Shown in pieces: positions 36,740 to 44,636 of a stretch of DNA of 64,000 nucleotides. The stretch is taken from assembly GCA_029593465.1 (NCBI GenBank), contig JAKTNK010000004.1, forward strand, positions 61,332-125,331, read 5' to 3'. The position numbers and the translations under genes are program-made. The stretch is from Streptococcus suis. Its GTDB lineage: Bacteria > Bacillota > Bacilli > Lactobacillales > Streptococcaceae. Under the pieces are notes generated by a model. The model searched no databases. It had not been told where the DNA came from and worked only from the letters and a program-made list of their open reading frames with translations. The first letter of the stretch is position 1. Each line of letters opens with the position of its first letter.

Positions 36740-36806
36740 ATGGTGCGTGAGAGCAACAAAAAAGGCTTATGCAACCGACCAAAGTTCCAAGCCTTTAAAC
36801 CAAAAA

Positions 36807-36847
36807 ACTAAAACGGATTACAGCAGGCAAGCCGTAGGGGTTTTAGT
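36807..36847. repeat. Second hairpin with the conserved 26-nt core
   Basis: ACTAAAAC (36807-36814) pairs with GTTTTAGT (36840-36847); the core 36821-36846 matches 33349-33374 at 24 of 26 positions. The closing stems of the two copies differ in sequence but both pair. Confidence 0.55.
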
Positions 36848-36928
36848 AACTATATTTGCTTATATTATACCATAAGACCTTTGAAAACTGAATAGAGTAC
36901 GCAGATTTAAAAAATTTTGATTTAGGGG

Positions 36929-36969
36929 TTGACTAATTAAGACGACTTAACTATAATAATTATGTCGTC
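36929..36969 (+). promoter_or_regulatory. Promoter and operator of the ribbon-helix-helix gene
   Basis: TTGACT (36929-36934), 17 bases and TATAAT (36952-36957) form a strong promoter. GACGAC (36941-36946) and GTCGTC (36964-36969) form an inverted repeat around the -10, a likely autorepressor site. Confidence 0.75.
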
Positions 36970-36988
36970 AAAATTAAGGAGGCATAAA

Positions 36989-37162
36989 ATGACCGACAAA
37001 AGAGCAGTCGGCAGACCGCCAAAGGGCGAACAATCAAATAATATCAAGATAACTGTAAGAATTAGTGAACAGCTTGATAATAAAGTAAATGATTATGCTG
37101 AACGTCACGGGTTAACAAAGCCTGAGACTATCAGAAAAGCCCTTGAAGATTTGTCAGACTAA
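36989..37162 (+). CDS. Ribbon-helix-helix (CopG-like) regulator
   Basis: The 57-residue protein has a basic N terminus (RAVGRPPKG), a beta strand IKITVRIS and two helices (NKVNDYAERHGLTKPETIRKAL), the RHH fold of CopG/Arc repressors. ATG 36989 has AAGGAGG 7 bases upstream. It probably represses its own strong promoter and may set copy number or early expression of the island. Confidence 0.85.
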   Translation: MTDKRAVGRPPKGEQSNNIKITVRISEQLDNKVNDYAERHGLTKPETIRKALEDLSD

Positions 37163-37324
37163 CAAAAAAATAGCATATAATCCGCCATCGCCAAACTTTG
37201 GATTATACGCTATCGCTCGCACTGAAAAACAGTACGTAAATATATTATCATGCGTACTCTATTTCAGTCAACACAAAAACAGACAGAAAGGGAGTGCGCT
37301 TTTTGTGTACTCAAAAACAGAAGT

Positions 37325-37741
37325 ATGAAAAAATTCTCATTAAATGAAGTTGGCAAACGACTAGAAGAATTGAACGGTTTGACTATCCAAGAAATGTTAG
37401 AAGTATTGGGCGCTAATCCTAATAAGGAGCGCACGTTAAAAATAGGTTTGTATAACTGGCGAAAAAAAGGAAAAATTTCTTTTACACGTAAGGATTATCG
37501 GTACTATGATTTAAAGTTGACAGATACCACAATGAAAAAAGAACATGGCTTGAATGAGTTGTCACGTTGGAAAATCAGACGTTACGTCCGAATGGCTTAC
37601 GAGGCTGAGTCAATCTATACGAACCCCGCTGTTAAGGCAAAAGAGCGCAATGACGCTATGACAACAGAAATTAAAGTGTTGAAGCACTTAGAAAATGATT
37701 ATGCTTGGGAAGTTATCCAAGAGCTAGAATCATATCAGTAA
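37325..37741 (+). CDS. Hypothetical island protein
   Basis: The 138-residue protein is not recognised. It begins MKKFSLNEVGKRLEEL, has a possible HTH-like N-terminal half (LTIQEMLEVLGA...YNWRKKGKISFTRKD) and a helical C-terminal half. No clear ribosome binding site precedes ATG 37325; an in-frame upstream ATG at 37250 lies inside the inverted-repeat region and is less likely. It lies between the RHH gene and the small regulators of the replication operon, so a role in replication control is possible. Confidence 0.6.
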   Translation: MKKFSLNEVGKRLEELNGLTIQEMLEVLGANPNKERTLKIGLYNWRKKGKISFTRKDYRYYDLKLTDTTMKKEHGLNELSRWKIRRYVRMAYEAESIYTNPAVKAKERNDAMTTEIKVLKHLENDYAWEVIQELESYQ

Positions 37742-37808
37742 AACAACTAAACCTATAATGATTGAATGATGATAAAAAACAGTACAGATAAAGACAGGTA
37801 AAAAAACA

Positions 37809-37959
37809 AATGGAATTAACAAGGACAACCGAAGAACTAACTGAAATTGCTGACTATATTTTCTCAGTCATGACAGAGCGAGAGAAAGCTGACTATTTTA
37901 AAATGACGACTCAGGAGCGAGACTTGCTAATCGACAGTTACCTAGCAAAGAGAGGGTAG
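37809..37959 (+). pseudogene. Small island gene, possibly frameshifted in a T run
   Basis: A protein-like reading starts at ATG 37809 (MELTRTTEELTEIADYIF) and resumes in the next frame with SVMTEREKADYFKMTTQERD, ending at TAG 37957-37959. The two parts look like one 49-residue helical protein, separated by one extra base in a run of T near 37858-37862. It could be a true frameshift or a base-call matter. Function unknown. Confidence 0.35.
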
Positions 37960-38038
37960 AAAATAGCAGTGAGACAAGACGAGACGCTAACAAGGTGACA
38001 GTCTTGTCCGATTATCAAAATAGAAAGCGAGTGAAGCG

Positions 38039-38233
38039 ATGATTGAAGAATTGACGTTAAGCCCGTTGGGGTACTTGATTCTGCTTGTTGTTAGTGCTAT
38101 TTTGGTCTATTTCATCATGACAACACCAAGCAAGGCAGATACGGAAAACACAGTAGAAGACAGTAAAGATGCAGTAGAGCCAGCTTACCTCTCAAGGTAT
38201 GGGGCAGTGATCCAAATGCAAGGGAGGGATTAG
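38039..38233 (+). CDS. Small single-span membrane protein of the island
   Basis: The 64-residue protein has one membrane helix (LGYLILLVVSAILVYFIM, about 10-27) and an acidic C-terminal tail. GCGA..GAAGCG-type sequence precedes ATG 38039. It overlaps nothing and is 0 bases from the next gene. Function unknown. Confidence 0.6.
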   Translation: MIEELTLSPLGYLILLVVSAILVYFIMTTPSKADTENTVEDSKDAVEPAYLSRYGAVIQMQGRD

Positions 38234-38563
38234 ATGACAGAACTTGAACTGAGATTGTTAAGGCTTTTGAAGGTCGGCAAAGAAAACGCCGTACCGTCCC
38301 TAGAGCTTGCTACCTTGCTAAAGGTTGATGAACGAAGGCTTAGACATCTTGTTAGAAATTTACGCCTAAAGCATGGCATTGCTATCATCGGAGAGTGTAA
38401 AGCAGGGGCAAGGGGGCTTTATATCCCCGCTAATGATACCGAGCGGTTAGAAGGGATTAGAATGCTTGAAAAGCAAGTCAACGAAGAGCGAAAGATTGTT
38501 ACAGCTTTGTTGAATGCTGATTTGAACCAATACAGGAGGGCGTTAGATGGCGGTATTGAGTGA
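38234..38563 (+). CDS. Winged-helix-like island protein
   Basis: The 109-residue protein reads as a winged helix (LLRLLKVGKENAVPSLELATLLKVDERRLRHLVRNLR, shown here as residues 7-45) followed by a helical tail. AAGGGAGGG lies directly before ATG 38234. Such proteins are common before the Rep genes of Gram-positive phage satellites, probably as regulators. It overlaps the next gene by 17 bases. Confidence 0.7.
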   Translation: MTELELRLLRLLKVGKENAVPSLELATLLKVDERRLRHLVRNLRLKHGIAIIGECKAGARGLYIPANDTERLEGIRMLEKQVNEERKIVTALLNADLNQYRRALDGGIE

Positions 38564-38816
38564 AGAGACTAGCCGTGAGTTAAAAGCGGAAGTGCTAGAA
38601 GCGGTGAAGTCCTATTTAGATGCTAGATCCAAAGTTGAACAAAGGGCGCTAGGCTTGATGACCGCAAAGCAGATTGAGAACGAACTGGAGATTGGCCGCA
38701 CCACTATACAACGGTGGGAAAGGGCAGGGCTGAAACGCTATCAGCCCCCAGTTGACGCACGCAAAATCTTTTACAAAGTTGATGATATTTTGGAGTTTTT
38801 GGGGGTGGATGTATGA
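38547..38816 (+). CDS. Excisionase/MerR-like DNA-binding protein
   Basis: The 89-residue protein has an N-terminal helix and a helix-turn-helix of the excisionase type (LMTAKQIENELEIGRTTIQRWERAGL) ending with KVDDILEFLG. AGGAGGG precedes ATG 38547. It is a candidate Xis or replication regulator. Its TGA overlaps the ATG of the next (interrupted) gene at 38813, a coupled pair. Confidence 0.72.
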   Translation: MAVLSEETSRELKAEVLEAVKSYLDARSKVEQRALGLMTAKQIENELEIGRTTIQRWERAGLKRYQPPVDARKIFYKVDDILEFLGVDV

Positions 38817-39358
38817 GATTTATTGATGTAATGATTGCCCCTGAGTAGGTTAAAGACTTTAAGGGGTTAAAAGGAGTAGAAACACGATTGCTTTATAAGC
38901 AGGGATACTGTTTGCTAACTTATTTTGAACCGACTGGCTATTGTTTTGAAACTCTTGGAAAATACGGCATTCAAGTGTCGGTGAGTGAGGTAGATAAACT
39001 AGAGCACTATATTGGGAATCATTGGCAACTTGTCCGTGATGTGCCCCCACGGTTATTATCTGGTCAGATTTTGGACTTTGTCAATGCGTTGCAAGTCGCA
39101 ACTGCGAGAGCTGAACGAATTGGTTGCGGACTAAGTGTAACAGGTATCGTAGATAGCGCCTTGGCTTATGGCATCACAACAAAAGCAGAAGCGACAAGCT
39201 TCATCAGACGTTGTTATCGTTCAGGTATTTCCCAAGAAAGGGTTTACCTGTATTTAACAACGGTTCTGAGAACGAATAGCTTGAATCAGTTTTTACTGAA
39301 TGAAGTCAACCGTTATTATGAGGGGGAGGTGAGTGTTTGGCAATCACTGATGATTTAA
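38813..39358 (+). pseudogene. Replication-operon protein with an in-frame amber codon
   Basis: From ATG 38813 (coupled to the previous stop) the frame reads MRFIDVMIAPE, then TAG at 38846-38848, then VKDFKGLKGVETRLLYKQGY and on to 39358 without another stop, 181 codons in all. A restart at TTG 38888 would give 156 residues after AAAGGAG. The C-terminal half (KAEATSFIRRCYRSGISQ) resembles the helical PriCT-like part of primases, weakly. Overlaps the Rep start by 22 bases. Confidence 0.65.
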
Positions 39359-40947
39359 AAACATTGGTTGACACCGACTGGAAAGAGGCGGTCTTTGGAA
39401 AATCCAAGATGAAAGCCGATTATAAAAAGCAGATTGACCAGTTGGTTCTGTTAGATGAGTTTAACAAGGTTCATTATAAAAATCATGAGACGTTTATTCC
39501 TGAAGGTGAGGTGATGTACACGACTGAAATAAGCGATAAAGTTTATAAGTTCATTGCTGCTGATTTAAAGATTATTGAGAATAAGGAAAAGAAAACGTCA
39601 CGACTGCAAGTCAGCTATAGGACGGGGCTTACCCCTTTTGCCAAGTTGGTGATTGATTATTTATTAGGACGACTAACCTTTTATAATAACAAACTTTATG
39701 ATGTTAACGATAAGCAAGCGGTTGTGCTAGATGACTATACCATCAAGAAATTATACAACTTCAGAAATGAAGGTGAGTATGTTTTAGAAATTCTTGAAGG
39801 TATTCATAAAACCTTAAACATCAAAGCTAAAAGGCGTTTAGAGCCCCACAAGATTCTAGGGCAAGATTTTGTCATCGATTTAAAGAAACATACGATGACT
39901 AGGATTTCAGAGGATAACCACAGTTCCTATTTTAAATACTATGATGTTTCATTTAACAAAGCTATTGAGAGCGTGGAAATGGCTGTTAAGTTTCTAAAAT
40001 ATGTGATTGCTGATAAAGACAGTTACCATAACGCACAGCTTCAAGCCTACTATATTGCTCAAGTTGCTAGTGGGCTTCACCCTAAACTGAATTTCTTTAT
40101 CTCAAAATCTGATGTCAGAACAGGCAAAGGACTACGCCATATTGCTTTATCGGGGTTATTCAATAAGGTAGAAGTAGAGCTTGATAATCTCACTGGCAGT
40201 GCTTTTGAAGCGAGTAACGCTTGGGCTATGTTTGCTGGCGGTGAAATGGCTCTTGCAACCGAACAGGGTGATATTATGGGCGATAAGATGGAACGCGTCC
40301 TAAAAATTATCGCCACAGAAAAACCCCACCTATCAAGGTTGGTTGGTCAAAACTATGGCTTGATTGATCTAACAAGCGTTTTATGTATTGATACGAACAA
40401 AAAAGTTTTGCTATCGGACGAAATGAACGGACGTAAGGTATTGATACAATATCAAGATAGACCTAAAGGAGAAACAGACTTGCAAAGGCATAATATATTC
40501 GCCCCCTTTTGGGAGGCATTCACTAACCCCGATAAGTCGCCTAATATTGAGGGCTCTATCGGATTCCTAATCGCTTCAATGGAATACTTCAAGGAGCAAG
40601 GTTGTCAATTTGAGTTTAGAGACGTTGAACTTAAGAATGACATTGAACTGAATGACTATCTGCTTTATCTGATTGAAGCACTTGATTTTAATGAATTTAT
40701 CCTTAAAGATGACGTTATAGAGGCATTGAAATTTAAAGTGTATGGTGCAAACAAAAATAAAATGGGTGATGACATGAAAGCTATTGGCGTCAAATCATTT
40801 CAAAAGAAAGTCAATGGCAGGGTGAGACAAGCCTATCGAATTGACAACCATAAAAGGTTCAACTCTGCAAAGCAGGAAATTGAAGAAGAATTGGATAGAA
40901 ATGTTTCCTTAGAAGATATTTTTGAGAAAATCAACAACGGTAAGTAA
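39337..40947 (+). CDS. Replication initiator/helicase of the island (P4/PICI Rep-like)
   Basis: The 536-residue protein resembles phage/plasmid primase C-terminal (P4/D5, SF3 helicase-like) proteins of streptococcal satellites. The nucleotide-binding loop is SDVRTGKGL near residue 262, where the usual Ser/Thr after GK is Gly; a Walker B-like segment follows in the MFAGGEMAL region. TTG 39337 has AGGGGGAGGTGAG upstream. The gene ends inside an iteron cluster that looks like its origin, as in SaPI and PICI elements where Rep binds repeats next to its gene. Confidence 0.8.
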   Translation: MAITDDLKTLVDTDWKEAVFGKSKMKADYKKQIDQLVLLDEFNKVHYKNHETFIPEGEVMYTTEISDKVYKFIAADLKIIENKEKKTSRLQVSYRTGLTPFAKLVIDYLLGRLTFYNNKLYDVNDKQAVVLDDYTIKKLYNFRNEGEYVLEILEGIHKTLNIKAKRRLEPHKILGQDFVIDLKKHTMTRISEDNHSSYFKYYDVSFNKAIESVEMAVKFLKYVIADKDSYHNAQLQAYYIAQVASGLHPKLNFFISKSDVRTGKGLRHIALSGLFNKVEVELDNLTGSAFEASNAWAMFAGGEMALATEQGDIMGDKMERVLKIIATEKPHLSRLVGQNYGLIDLTSVLCIDTNKKVLLSDEMNGRKVLIQYQDRPKGETDLQRHNIFAPFWEAFTNPDKSPNIEGSIGFLIASMEYFKEQGCQFEFRDVELKNDIELNDYLLYLIEALDFNEFILKDDVIEALKFKVYGANKNKMGDDMKAIGVKSFQKKVNGRVRQAYRIDNHKRFNSAKQEIEEELDRNVSLEDIFEKINNGK

Positions 40948-41260
40948 CGGTCAGCAACTGGTAAGGTACTTTGAACGAGCTTTCCGAAAATCGCTAAACC
41001 GCTGATATGATTGGGTTTATAAGTGTTACGGTAAGCAGGTAAGCAAGGTAAGGTACTTTTTCTAGAGGAATATCTGACAAAAGAGGCATATAAGGCATAA
41101 AAGGAACTTTTTCCCCTATACCCTTATAGAGAAAGTTGCTTACCTTGCTTACCGCTCTAAAAAGTGGCTACAAACGTTGATGTGACAACGTTTTGCGGTA
41201 AGCATCTAGTACCTGACCGGTTGCTGACCGCCCCTTCAAGGTACCTTACCGCTCTAAAAA
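40939..41260. repeat. Iteron-type replication origin of the island
   Basis: GGTAAG occurs on the plus strand at 40939, 40960, 41030, 41038, 41047 and 41197, and as CTTACC at 41139, 41148 and 41245. The tight group 41030-41052 and the opposed pair 41139-41153 flank about 85 bases rich in A/T. A 16-bp direct repeat CTTACCGCTCTAAAAA is at 41148-41163 and 41245-41260. No gene covers 40948-41308. Confidence 0.75.
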
Positions 41261-41308
41261 TGAGGAAAAAAATGAAAATCAAGCTATTTCAAGAACAGGA
41301 GTTACTCA

Positions 41309-41530
41309 ATGAAACATTATTGGACTCATCAAACGCTATTTCAATCGACAGCACAAGATATTAAAATAGCTATTCTAGGCTTTTTCACGGGAACCTTGTG
41401 GGCTTGTGAGGTGGATGTTATCGAAGTTCATGATGTCGGTTACGGGGTTTTTGTGACTTACGAGAGCTACTTTGACAAGTCTGACAGGTTGAAAAAGATA
41501 GCTATTGCAGTGGAACTTGACAGAATGTGA
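41309..41530 (+). CDS. Hypothetical island protein
   Basis: The 73-residue protein (MKHYWTHQTLFQ start) has a hydrophobic centre (AILGFFTGTLWA) and a charged C-terminal half. CAGGAG lies 9 bases before ATG 41309. Another short frame from ATG 41272 (30 codons, MKIKLFQEQELLN) overlaps it out of frame and also has an A-rich site; I cannot decide if both are used. Function unknown. Confidence 0.5.
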   Translation: MKHYWTHQTLFQSTAQDIKIAILGFFTGTLWACEVDVIEVHDVGYGVFVTYESYFDKSDRLKKIAIAVELDRM

Positions 41531-41629
41531 CGGAGAGGAGAGCAGTGAAGCCACCAATTAGAAATGATACACCAATAAAACATTGTTGCTAATAATAAAA
41601 TCAATAATATTTCCAAAGGAGACTATACA

Positions 41630-42211
41630 ATGACACGTACAATCAAACAAATCAACAACGATCTAGCTAAAATAAAAAAGACCAACGAAACTAAAATAAA
41701 AGAGTTGGAGAAAGATTTATTAACCCTTGAACCAGCTATTGAACAGGTCAAAAATCGGATTATTGAAGCTAAAAAGAATATTGACAAAGAGAGCTACGAT
41801 AGCGCTAAAAATGAGTTGTGGACGTTAGAAAATACAAAAGAATTACTAACGGATAAATTAACTGAACTGAGACATAATCCGCTAATAAACAAAGAAACGT
41901 ATCAATCATTATATTATGAAATTGTTGAGGTTGCGGATAAAAAAATTAAAGAGACAACAAAAAAATTGGCGGTGTTTTTCCCAGATTTAGAAACAATAAA
42001 CAAAGAATACTATGATACCTTGATTTTGGTATCCGAAACACTGGAAATCTTACAAAATGAAATCGGTAAGAACGCTGAAGAATTTAAAAAAGATGCTAAT
42101 GGTTATATTGATTCTAACTTTTATTCAGGTTTAAGATATCAAGCGAAACACAATCCTGCTCATTTAGTAGAAAATTTTGTGAACCAGTATAAGGAGATGA
42201 TGGCAAAATGA
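41630..42211 (+). CDS. Coiled-coil island protein
   Basis: The 193-residue protein is nearly all charged helix: residues 3-55 (DLAKIKKTNETKIKELEKD) and 60-110 are typical coiled coil. No enzyme motif or membrane segment is visible. AAAGGAG precedes ATG 41630. Its last codons overlap the next gene by four bases. Position downstream of the origin matches the accessory or interference genes of phage satellites, but no function can be assigned. Confidence 0.65.
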   Translation: MTRTIKQINNDLAKIKKTNETKIKELEKDLLTLEPAIEQVKNRIIEAKKNIDKESYDSAKNELWTLENTKELLTDKLTELRHNPLINKETYQSLYYEIVEVADKKIKETTKKLAVFFPDLETINKEYYDTLILVSETLEILQNEIGKNAEEFKKDANGYIDSNFYSGLRYQAKHNPAHLVENFVNQYKEMMAK

Positions 42212-42552
42212 CAGAAGTAAAACACAATCCCTATAAATGGCATGATGACCTTATTGAAGGTGCTGAGAAGAATCGTAATGACAAAGAGAAAGAATCCCGT
42301 GCAGGTTGGCAAGCCTACAATGATAAAGTTCAGAAGAAGCTTGACGAACATCAAAAAATCATTGATAAAGCCTCCGAGATTTACCTGGAGGAAGAGCGCC
42401 GAAAGCGTGAAGAAGTGTCCGCAAGGGAGCAACAAGAAGCAATCAATCAAATAGAATTGGAGCATGAAAAGAAATTTGGGATTAAGAGCAAGCATTCAAA
42501 AGAGATTGATAGTGCTTGGTCATCTTTAGCGAGAGACTTAATTAAAGAATAA
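42208..42552 (+). CDS. Charged helical island protein
   Basis: The 114-residue protein starts at an ATGA overlap with the previous gene, so the two are translated together. It is Lys/Glu-rich, with a long predicted coiled coil (about 25-85, EEERRKREEVSAREQQEA). The conserved-looking start is MTEVKHNPYKWHDDL. The pair may form one complex (inference). Function unknown. Confidence 0.65.
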   Translation: MTEVKHNPYKWHDDLIEGAEKNRNDKEKESRAGWQAYNDKVQKKLDEHQKIIDKASEIYLEEERRKREEVSAREQQEAINQIELEHEKKFGIKSKHSKEIDSAWSSLARDLIKE

Positions 42553-42762
42553 GATAGTCAATAATAATATATTATTAAGCCCTAAAAAGCCCCTTATCTG
42601 ACATATTGAGAAAATGCAAGATTCATTTTTAAGGATTGCATGTAAAGCCTTGGTACGACTGGTCTCACACCTAGTCTTGTGAACCTTACAGAATTTAAGA
42701 TATGTAAGATTGAGAGTGAATAAAATAACAATCGCTTAGCCTATTATCAATTGGAGAAATAG
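42553..42762. other. Non-coding stretch between helical protein and HNH remnant
   Basis: I see no gene, promoter or strong hairpin here; it contains two near-copies of TTAAGATATGTAAG/GATTGCATGTAAAG-like sequence but nothing I can name. Confidence 0.4.
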
Positions 42763-42765
42763 AAT

Positions 42766-43109
42766 GAATACCCCCCTACCAGACCTGATAGGAACGGTCC
42801 CCATCGAGTTGCTTTTGAGAAAAATAAGAAGGTTATTCTTAAGACTAAAAATACGTATGGCATTTGTGGTCAACCAGTTGATAAGAGTTTGAGGTACCCT
42901 CATCACTTAGTTCAGTGATTGATCATATTATCCCTGTTAATAAGAACGGTCATCCTTCCGACATCAACAACTTACAGCTTGCTCATTGGCAGTGCAATAG
43001 GCAAAAATCGGACAAACTCTATGCTCAAAGGAAGTCGAGTGACACAAAAATAATCGGTAATAGAAACCCGCCGCAAAGTAAAGATTGGTTGCATTATGTT
43101 GGCCGTTAA
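42766..43109 (+). pseudogene. HNH endonuclease, frameshifted remnant
   Basis: The frame from 42766 reads EYPPTRPDRNGPHRVAFEKN and on to YGICGQPVDKSLRYPH, then shifts by one base near 42890-42912 into SVIDHIIPVNKNGHPSD, LQLAHWQCNRQKSDKL and a stop at 43109. DHIIPVN and HWQCNRQKS are the HNH motif of small phage endonucleases that sit before terminase genes. There is no in-frame start codon in the first frame (TAG lies just upstream), so the gene is broken at both ends of its first half. Confidence 0.75.
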
Positions 43110-43228
43110 ACGGTATCAAGACGTACAAGTATTTAATGGATATTAGAAGATGGGGGGTAACCCCCTCCCTAGGTAGTCTGGCGAGCTTCACGCCGTCACT
43201 GTACATTTTTTCTCGCGCCACAAAACGG

Positions 43229-43255
43229 ATAGACACCTATAAGAAAGGTGTCTAT
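43229..43255. other. Intergenic hairpin
   Basis: ATAGACACCT/AGGTGTCTAT, a 10-bp stem with a 7-base loop and no T run. The surrounding 43110-43382 has no gene; a GGGGGTTACCCCC-like palindrome (GGGGGTAACCCCC) lies near 43155-43167. Confidence 0.5.
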
Positions 43256-43382
43256 TGTGCTGTAATAGTTTTTAAGCGTTAAAATCATTTTAAGGTTTTT
43301 CATAGATAACAAAAAAGACCGCCATCGCTGGCAGTCTCCGTGTTAAAAGCTCTGATACTATTATATCACGGAGGACGGCTTC

Positions 43383-43793
43383 ATGGACGCTAAACGACTA
43401 ATCAAAGAGTTGCAGACAATTCCAAAGCTTATCAGAGACTTAGAAAAGGATAGGAAAGCCCACCTAAGCTTATTTTACAGTACAAATGGTTACCCTGATA
43501 CAAAAGTGTAGACCAGCAAAACAAACGCACAGGAGCACCGTACAGTGGAATCCCTGGCTAAGTCTGACTATATGCTGAAGTATATAGAGCAGTTACACCA
43601 AGAGCGCCAAAGAATGCTTGAGTACGTTTATGCGGTTAAAGATTTGCCTCTTGTTTCAGTGCTGTTTGCCATTATCAATAGCGAGACATTGACTGAGGCG
43701 CAAGATAATCTAAAAATCGGGAGAGCAACGTTTTTCAAAGAGAAAAAGAAAGCCATGAATGCGTTAGATGAGGTGTTACATGACCTTAAATAA
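43383..43793 (+). pseudogene. Late-regulator-like island gene with in-frame amber codon
   Basis: From ATG 43383 (CGGAGGA upstream) the frame reads MDAKRLIKELQTIPKLIRDL and goes through one TAG at 43509-43511 before TSKTNAQEHRTVESLAKSDY and a normal end at 43793, 136 codons in total. The C-terminal part (EAQDNLKIGRATFFKEKKKA) is a sigma-70 region 4/ArpU-like HTH seen in phage DUF1492-type transcription regulators. A restart at GTG 43545 would give 82 residues. It overlaps the next gene. Confidence 0.68.
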
Positions 43794-44142
43794 AGCAGAT
43801 ACTAAGCGTATTCTAAAAGAGTTTCATCGCTGGTAGAATGTTTCAGGTATGCTAGATTTGGAATATACCAATGACTATATGATTGAGATAACGAAACCGC
43901 CAAAGCATTTATCAGAGTATAAGGATTGGCGGTCAGAAAGTGGTAAGAAAGTCAACCGAGTTAAGAAGGCTGTTAATGCGATTGACGATAAGCGGTTAAG
44001 GCAGCTACTAATCAATCGTTATCTGATCAGACGAATAGCAATTGCAAGTGAATTGATAGCTGAAATGAAGCTTAAAAAATCCCGTTACTATGAATTTCAT
44101 AATGAGGCGATTGCCTATTTTGCCAAGGTTTACAGGGAATGA
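43780..44142 (+). pseudogene. ArpU/DUF1492-like island gene with in-frame amber codon
   Basis: From ATG 43780 (14 bases inside the previous gene, AGATGAGGTG upstream) the frame reads MTLNKADTKRILKEFHRW, TAG at 43834-43836, then NVSGMLDLEYTNDYMIEITK to a stop at 44142, 120 codons. The part after the amber codon can restart at ATG 43849 (97 residues). It resembles phage late-transcription or terminase-neighbour regulators with a C-terminal HTH (LIAEMKLKKSRYYEFHNEA). Confidence 0.68.
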
Positions 44143-44321
44143 CCCCTATCTTTTTTATCGGAATTAGTATTGTTTACAAATTAATAATTGAGAGTTAATA
44201 ACAATGGCAAGAATTTGCTGAAATATTTGGAGTTGGTAAGCCACAGCTAGCTTTTGGAAATGTTTGACGGTGATAAGGAACATGCGTATATACAAAACTA
44301 GATGTGTATAGTTTAATCTGC
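44143..44321. other. Gene-free stretch with a possible phage-protein remnant
   Basis: No complete gene. One frame near 44205-44265 reads QWQEFAEIFGVGKPQLAFGNV, which looks like a fragment of a phage DNA-binding or terminase small subunit-type protein, but it is too short to identify. Confidence 0.3.
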
Positions 44322-44327
44322 TATAAT
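44319..44327 (+). promoter_or_regulatory. Promoter of relB-relE
   Basis: TGCTATAAT is an extended -10 22 bases upstream of the antitoxin start. Confidence 0.65.
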
Positions 44328-44348
44328 GATTGTGAAGGGGGTGCTACT

Positions 44349-44636
44349 ATGCCCGTTTTAGAAAAAAATACACAGGTAAATTTTAAGACTAATAGCGAAT
44401 TACTAGAAAAAGCCAAGGCTGTTATCGCAGCGCAAAACCTTGATATGACAGCTAGCTTTAACTTGTTTTTGGAAAATATTGTAAAAAATAAAGCCCTACC
44501 GTTTGAAACAAGCGCTGACAAAGAACGCGAAGAACTTTTAGCGGGGCTACGTTCTGAAATATCCCGAAGTTTTGAAGACTTAGAACAAGGTAGAACATAT
44601 AACGTTAATGAAGTGAGGTCTAACCTTGGTATCTGA
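44349..44636 (+). CDS. RelB/DinJ-family antitoxin
   Basis: The 95-residue protein has the N-terminal RHH motif of RelB/DinJ antitoxins (NFKTNSELLEKAKAVIAAQNLDMTASFNLFL, given here as residues 8-40) and a C-terminal toxin-wrapping tail. ATG 44349 has GGGGGTG upstream. It overlaps the toxin gene by 11 bases and should autoregulate the pair. Confidence 0.88.
   Translation: MPVLEKNTQVNFKTNSELLEKAKAVIAAQNLDMTASFNLFLENIVKNKALPFETSADKEREELLAGLRSEISRSFEDLEQGRTYNVNEVRSNLGI

Larger units (their letters stand above)
36888..37268. repeat. Inverted repeat flanking the ribbon-helix-helix gene
   Basis: ACTGAATAGAGTACGCA near 36888-36904 recurs inverted near 37252-37268 as ACTGAAATAGAGTACGCA with one extra A. 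A related ACTGAAAAACAGTACG lies near 37220 in direct orientation. The three copies bracket the small repressor gene. They may be binding sites or borders of a cassette. Confidence 0.5.

Noticed and set aside
37143-37328. Open frame of 61 codons after the RHH gene
   Set aside because: Overlaps inverted repeats and the RHH stop, has no ribosome binding site and no protein-like character.
41164-41364. Open frame of 66 codons running out of the origin region
   Set aside because: Its first half lies in the iterons and it overlaps the better-supported 41309-41530 gene; no ribosome binding site for its start.
43383-44142. Small and large terminase genes
   Set aside because: The proteins here look like ArpU/DUF1492-type regulators and no ATPase or nuclease motif of a large terminase occurs anywhere in the island.
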